Source of the DNA: JBDIAG01 sp047974565
GTDB taxonomy: Bacteria > Actinomycetota > Actinomycetes > Actinomycetales > CAWJMD01
Direction of reading: 5' to 3'
Assembly (NCBI GenBank): GCA_047974565.1
Contig: JBKECN010000034.1
Coordinates: 1-64,000, forward strand
DNA length: 64,000 nt
Positions 60,781 to 64,000 of the stretch are shown piece after piece; within the stretch, counting starts at the first letter, position 1, and each line of letters begins with the position of its first letter. A program made the translations under genes and the position numbers. The notes under the pieces were generated by a model. The model was given only the letters and a program-made list of their open reading frames with translations, was not told the origin of the DNA and did no database searches.

Positions 60781-63561
60781 TCAATACCATCTCGAGGTGG
60801 CGATCAGGCCGGCCCGCTCGCGATCCAGCCACAACTCGGCCCGCAGGCGGGTGGCGAGGGGATCGAAGAGCCGGGCTGCCAGTTCCTCCAGTTGGGGGCC
60901 GGTAGGCAGGCCGAGCGCCGAGGCCGGCGGGACGGTGGCGGCCTCAGGTCCGGGTGGGGACGCCGGGGCGGAGGCCGAGGAGTCGGCGCGGGCAGGATCC
61001 CCGGGGCCGTTCCCCGCGGAGAGTGCGTCCTGGTCGGCGCGTTGCACCGGCGCAGAGTGCGAATCGGTGGTGGTCAACGGGGTGGCCGTGGATTGATCCG
61101 CGGTGCGGTGAAAGCCCTCTCCGGGGGTCCACTGGATGGCTGAGTAGTCGGGGACGGCACCGCGGGCTAGGGGCCCAGGGCCGGCACTGGAGGGGGCATT
61201 GGCGGTCGTAGGCTCGTCGGTAGCGAGCCGCGACACGACGGGGTCGACTGGATGCTCGGCGGCCGAGGTCGTGGCCCGCAATGCTGCGACCAGCGGGCTC
61301 AACGGCGCCTGGGTGGGCGCTGGGGGCACCTCGCGTTGCACGGGATGAACCTGCCGCACGGCCGCCCCGGTGAGCGGTTGCTCGCCGGGCCAGGCCGACC
61401 CGAACGTCGAATGCCCAACCGCAGAGGGTGGTTCGGCGATGGGCGCCGGGCGCGGGACGGGTGCACCGCCCCGCTGGACCGCAGAGACGGCGGGCCAGCC
61501 CAGGTCACCCCCCTCGGTGGTGCCCCGTCCCGTCCCGGGCCGTGGATCGGCGTCCGCTGACCCTGCGGGCCCGCTGGCGCGAGTGACCCGCTGGAGCGCG
61601 GGCGTCGGGGTCGCGCCCGGACTCCAGACCTCCTGGGCCGGTGTCGTCCGGCTGAATCTCGTCTCTAGGGAGCCGACTTCGGATCGGCTGGGCTGATCAC
61701 CGGAGGTCGGGCCGACTTCTGAGCCGGCTCCATCACGTCCAAGCCTCTTAATGGTCGACTGGACAGGAAGTGGGTGGTCACCCAGCAGACCGGACGGCAT
61801 CCCGGGGCTATTGGGCCAGTCACCGACCGGCGGCGTCGGCGGGCTGCTCCGGGGGGGTGCAGCGGCGGGGCCCGCAGCGGAGCTGAGTCGCTGGACGACC
61901 CCGTGCTCCACCGGCCCGGGTAGTACCGGGCCGGGTCCGCTCGGGTCCGGGTCGCTGGTGCCAAAGGGCCCGATCGGCGGGGTCGCAGCGTGTCCCGGGT
62001 CGGTCCCGATGGGCAGTTGGCTGGGCTCACTCAGGCTGGGCTCGAACTGTCCGAGGCCGGTCCGACCGGGCTCCACCCCGGCCGGGGTGAGCGGTCCGGC
62101 CGGCGATGATTCGACAGCGGAGGCTTCGACTGAGGACGCTTCGACTGAGGGTGGTTCGACCCGGTCGAAGCCAGCGGAGGCCGGACCGAGCAGCGGTGCC
62201 AGGGACTCGGCCGCCGGCTCCCGGTCCGTCGCGTCGGTGTCGGATCGACCCGAGCCGGGTTCGGGTGCCGGGCCACTCTCAGGTGCGAGGTCGTGCCCCG
62301 ATTCAGAGCCGTTGCCCGGTGCCGGGCCGGGTTGGTGTGGTGCGGGCAGCACGGGCAGGCGCTGAACACCCGGCACGGAAGGTGCGGTGTCGTGCCCGGC
62401 ACCACCAGTCGACACCCGCCCGGTGCCGACAGAACCCGGAGCCTGCGCCCGCCCCTGCTCGCCACGGTGCGGCTCTGCGGGGGACGACGGGGCGGGAGAC
62501 GGCAGGGCGGGAAATGGCGCGGCAGGAAATGGCACGGCGGGAAATGGCACGGCGGGAGATGGCACGGCGGGAGATGGCAGGGCCGCAGATGACAGGGCCG
62601 CAGACGCCGATGCATCGGCGGCATCGCCGACGGCATCCGGGTTCCGCGGCCCGCTGCGCTGGATCGAAACCTCCTGGTGCGCAACAGGAGTAAGCGGGAA
62701 GGTGGATGTCTGATGGGGCTCCTCGCCGGTCGGCCCCGGCCGCGATCCGGCAGCGGCGCCCGATCCTGCGGAGGCGGGGGTGGACGCCGGGGCTGGCAGC
62801 TGCTCCTGCGGGCCGGCAGGCGGGGCTGGCGGGTACCCCATCGGGTCGCCAGCCGAGCCGGTGTCGTGTGGCCCACGGTCGGTCCCGGACCTGGGACCTG
62901 CGCTGGATTCGGTTCCGACAGGGCGGCTGGACGTGACCGGCGAAGGTTGGAGAGCCGAAAGACGCTGCACCGCAGCCACCCCGAGCGGGGGCACCTCGTG
63001 GTCCGGTTGCCACGTGACGCCCGGCGGGTCGGCTGCTGGGGTGATCTGGTCAGGACCGGCAGCGGGGCTCGATGTCTCAGCAGTGGCGACGGCCGCACGC
63101 AACTGAGTCTGGGTGATCACCTGGGGCAGTCGCTGCACGGCGGGGCCACCAGGTGTGGTGGCAGCGTTCGGCACGACCGGCAGAGTCAGGTCGGTGTCCG
63201 GCGGCTGTTGCGGCTGCTGGGGCAGAGTCCTGGCGATCACCTCGCCTGCCGGCTCGGTGGGACCACGCACGTGCCCGAGTGTCTCCAGTCGTCTTGGGTC
63301 GTCTCGCGTGGTGAGCCGTTGCTCGAAGGCGGCGGACGACGCCGACAGCGGCATCGGGGTGAGGCTGCGCTGGAGGGGAGCCAGGGAGTTCCACGCGCCG
63401 GGCTCGGGAGCGGGTGCGGGTCGCCCCGCCGCAGCGGCGGGCCCGGACTCGGCTCCCGCCGCGAGGGGTTCCGAGCCCACCTCGCCGGACCCGTCGACGT
63501 CCCGGCGCAGAGTGGACGAGACCCGCTGGCCCACGTGCCGTGCCGCGTCCCGCCACCCCAT
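60781..63561 (-). CDS. Large Pro/Ser/Gly-rich eCIS protein with repeated hydrophobic-QR motifs
   Basis: 926 residues from ATG 63561 (GAGGAGG upstream). A short N-terminal helix (MGWRDAARHVGQRVSSTLRR) and a conserved-looking C-terminal helix pair (LEELAARLFDPLATRLRAEL, then WLDRERAGLIATSRWY) bracket about 850 low-complexity residues. These contain about ten spaced motifs: LQRS, VQRL (four times), IQRS, LQRV, VQRG, VQRE, VQRA. It sits between the tube initiator and the DUF6760-like gene, where long disordered proteins occur in actinobacterial eCIS loci. Possible roles are tape measure, tube-lumen cargo scaffold or cargo; the sequence does not decide. Composition differs sharply from its neighbours. 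Confidence 0.75.
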   Translation of the reverse strand: MGWRDAARHVGQRVSSTLRRDVDGSGEVGSEPLAAGAESGPAAAAGRPAPAPEPGAWNSLAPLQRSLTPMPLSASSAAFEQRLTTRDDPRRLETLGHVRGPTEPAGEVIARTLPQQPQQPPDTDLTLPVVPNAATTPGGPAVQRLPQVITQTQLRAAVATAETSSPAAGPDQITPAADPPGVTWQPDHEVPPLGVAAVQRLSALQPSPVTSSRPVGTESSAGPRSGTDRGPHDTGSAGDPMGYPPAPPAGPQEQLPAPASTPASAGSGAAAGSRPGPTGEEPHQTSTFPLTPVAHQEVSIQRSGPRNPDAVGDAADASASAALSSAALPSPAVPSPAVPFPAVPFPAAPFPALPSPAPSSPAEPHRGEQGRAQAPGSVGTGRVSTGGAGHDTAPSVPGVQRLPVLPAPHQPGPAPGNGSESGHDLAPESGPAPEPGSGRSDTDATDREPAAESLAPLLGPASAGFDRVEPPSVEASSVEASAVESSPAGPLTPAGVEPGRTGLGQFEPSLSEPSQLPIGTDPGHAATPPIGPFGTSDPDPSGPGPVLPGPVEHGVVQRLSSAAGPAAAPPRSSPPTPPVGDWPNSPGMPSGLLGDHPLPVQSTIKRLGRDGAGSEVGPTSGDQPSRSEVGSLETRFSRTTPAQEVWSPGATPTPALQRVTRASGPAGSADADPRPGTGRGTTEGGDLGWPAVSAVQRGGAPVPRPAPIAEPPSAVGHSTFGSAWPGEQPLTGAAVRQVHPVQREVPPAPTQAPLSPLVAALRATTSAAEHPVDPVVSRLATDEPTTANAPSSAGPGPLARGAVPDYSAIQWTPGEGFHRTADQSTATPLTTTDSHSAPVQRADQDALSAGNGPGDPARADSSASAPASPPGPEAATVPPASALGLPTGPQLEELAARLFDPLATRLRAELWLDRERAGLIATSRWY
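62491..62595 (-). repeat. Seven 15-bp tandem repeats in the QR-motif protein gene
   Basis: GGCGGGAGATGGCAC-type units (an eighth is degenerate) encode PAVPF/S-like pentapeptides on the minus strand; a likely site of length variation. Confidence 0.85.
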
Positions 63562-63562
63562 C

Positions 63563-63721
63563 TCATCCTCCTCGTTGTGCTCGGGTATTGATGTCCGCGA
63601 TCTGCTCGACATACCTTCTGCGCTCGGCATGTTCGAGGTTGAGAATGTCGTCCAGGGACCAGTGGAAGTGGTAGGCGACGTACGCGACCTCCTGGTACAG
63701 CCGATCTGCCGCGCACGTCAC
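63563..63721 (-). CDS. DUF6760-like small eCIS protein
   Basis: 52 residues from GTG 63721: VTCAADRLYQEVAYVAYHFH, then WSLDDILNLEHAERRRYVEQ, then IADINTRAQRGG. The H-F-H-W-x-L-D-D-I-L-x-L-E-H stretch is what I recall for DUF6760, found in actinobacterial and related injection clusters. Its start overlaps the stop of the upstream gene (TAGTG), and it is followed after one base by the 926-residue protein gene. The role is unknown, perhaps a tail assembly helper. Confidence 0.8.
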   Translation of the reverse strand: MTCAADRLYQEVAYVAYHFHWSLDDILNLEHAERRRYVEQIADINTRAQRGG

Positions 63722-64000
63722 TATTCCCCCAGGCGGCCCCCGGCGAGGTCGACGCTGAACCGGGCCTCGCACTCCGGGCAGACCACGCCGGCTCGGGTAC
63801 TGCCCTCGGAGTTGACTCGTCGGTACAACTCCTGCAGGAAGGCCAAGTCGGTGGCGAAGAAGTTCTCGATCACCCCGGCGTGCACGTCCTCGATGGTGCC
63901 CACCCGGGTCACCACCCGGGCCAGCAGCACGACGGTGAGGTAGGCCGGGTTCTCCCGAACCCGGTCGTCCCGCAGCGGAATGAGTTCGTCACGGGCGGTG
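63721..64000 (-). CDS. eCIS tail assembly protein, C-terminal part (runs off the window)
   Basis: Partial: 92 codons are visible, ending DLAGGRLGE. The visible part begins TARDELIPLRDDRVRENPAY and has LTVVLLARVVTRVGTIEDVH, then AGVIENFFATDLAFLQELYR and a Cys pair in VVCPECEARF that may bind zinc. The small-protein order (this, then the DUF6760-like, then the long disordered protein) is like that of actinobacterial eCIS clusters. The start lies right of the window. Confidence 0.8.
   Translation of the reverse strand, partial: TARDELIPLRDDRVRENPAYLTVVLLARVVTRVGTIEDVHAGVIENFFATDLAFLQELYRRVNSEGSTRAGVVCPECEARFSVDLAGGRLGE

Overview
The window is high-GC actinobacterial DNA. Markers are glnA with glnE-glnA2 nearby, GTG starts, a homodimeric-type aceE facing a DUF3052 gene, a C4 zinc-ribbon gene beside a Nif3 gene, and a SPOR-like mini-gene just before map. 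The gene set fits Micrococcales (Intrasporangiaceae/Dermatophilaceae-like), but that placement is inference.

Layout. 0-1.3 kb: frameshifted end of an RHS/Hint polymorphic-toxin gene. 1.4-4.9 kb: a short cytochrome P450, glnA behind a textbook GlnR box, and an orphan HigA-type antitoxin. 4.9-5.6 kb: an intergenic repeat island in which a hairpin is conserved by a compensatory change. 5.6-7.3 kb: a reductase remnant, an SDR and an alpha/beta hydrolase lacking its nucleophilic serine. 7.6-16.7 kb: housekeeping block (ndh, glnE, glnA2, an FAD oxidoreductase, a 58-residue protein, map). 16.8-19.2 kb: a second repeat island split by an IS1182-type element, with CTAG duplicated on each side. 19.3-25.1 kb: rnpB (RNase P RNA), an RNB ribonuclease, metZ-rhodanese, and zinc-ribbon/nif3. 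25.3-28.2 kb: a BsuBI/PstI-type restriction-modification pair beside tRNA-Val(TAC). 28.7-33.3 kb: DUF3052, fdhD, aceE. 33.4-40.2 kb: a cell-surface block: a membrane protein, two secreted proteins sharing a motif after their signal peptides, and a beta-propeller/Ig-like/discoidin adhesin with a perfect CRP-type palindrome upstream. 41.2-47.1 kb: a glucitol-family PTS operon (IIC, IIB, IIA, GutM) with a SAF-domain dehydrogenase instead of SrlD, a SorC regulator and a Nudix hydrolase. 47.1-48.7 kb: a membrane-anchored sulfite-oxidase-like molybdoenzyme.

49.3-64.0 kb is the distal part of an extracellular contractile injection system (eCIS). Leftward-reading genes encode, from the window's right edge, a tail assembly protein (partial), a DUF6760-like protein, a 926-residue Pro/Ser-rich protein with about ten hydrophobic-Gln-Arg motifs, a gp19-type tube protein, a LysM hub protein, a VgrG spike, a PAAR tip, gp25, baseplate J and tail protein I. 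Sheath, main tube and ATPase genes must lie beyond the window. Facing them is a two-gene unit: a signal-peptide-less lysozyme-like/TSP3/NlpC-P60 hydrolase, translationally coupled to a STAND-type ATPase with a SARP-like DNA-binding/BTAD end. These two are the best candidates for the machine's effector and its regulator.

Starts were chosen from ribosome binding sites and family conservation and often differ from the longest ORF. Family assignments are from recognised motifs; no database search was possible.
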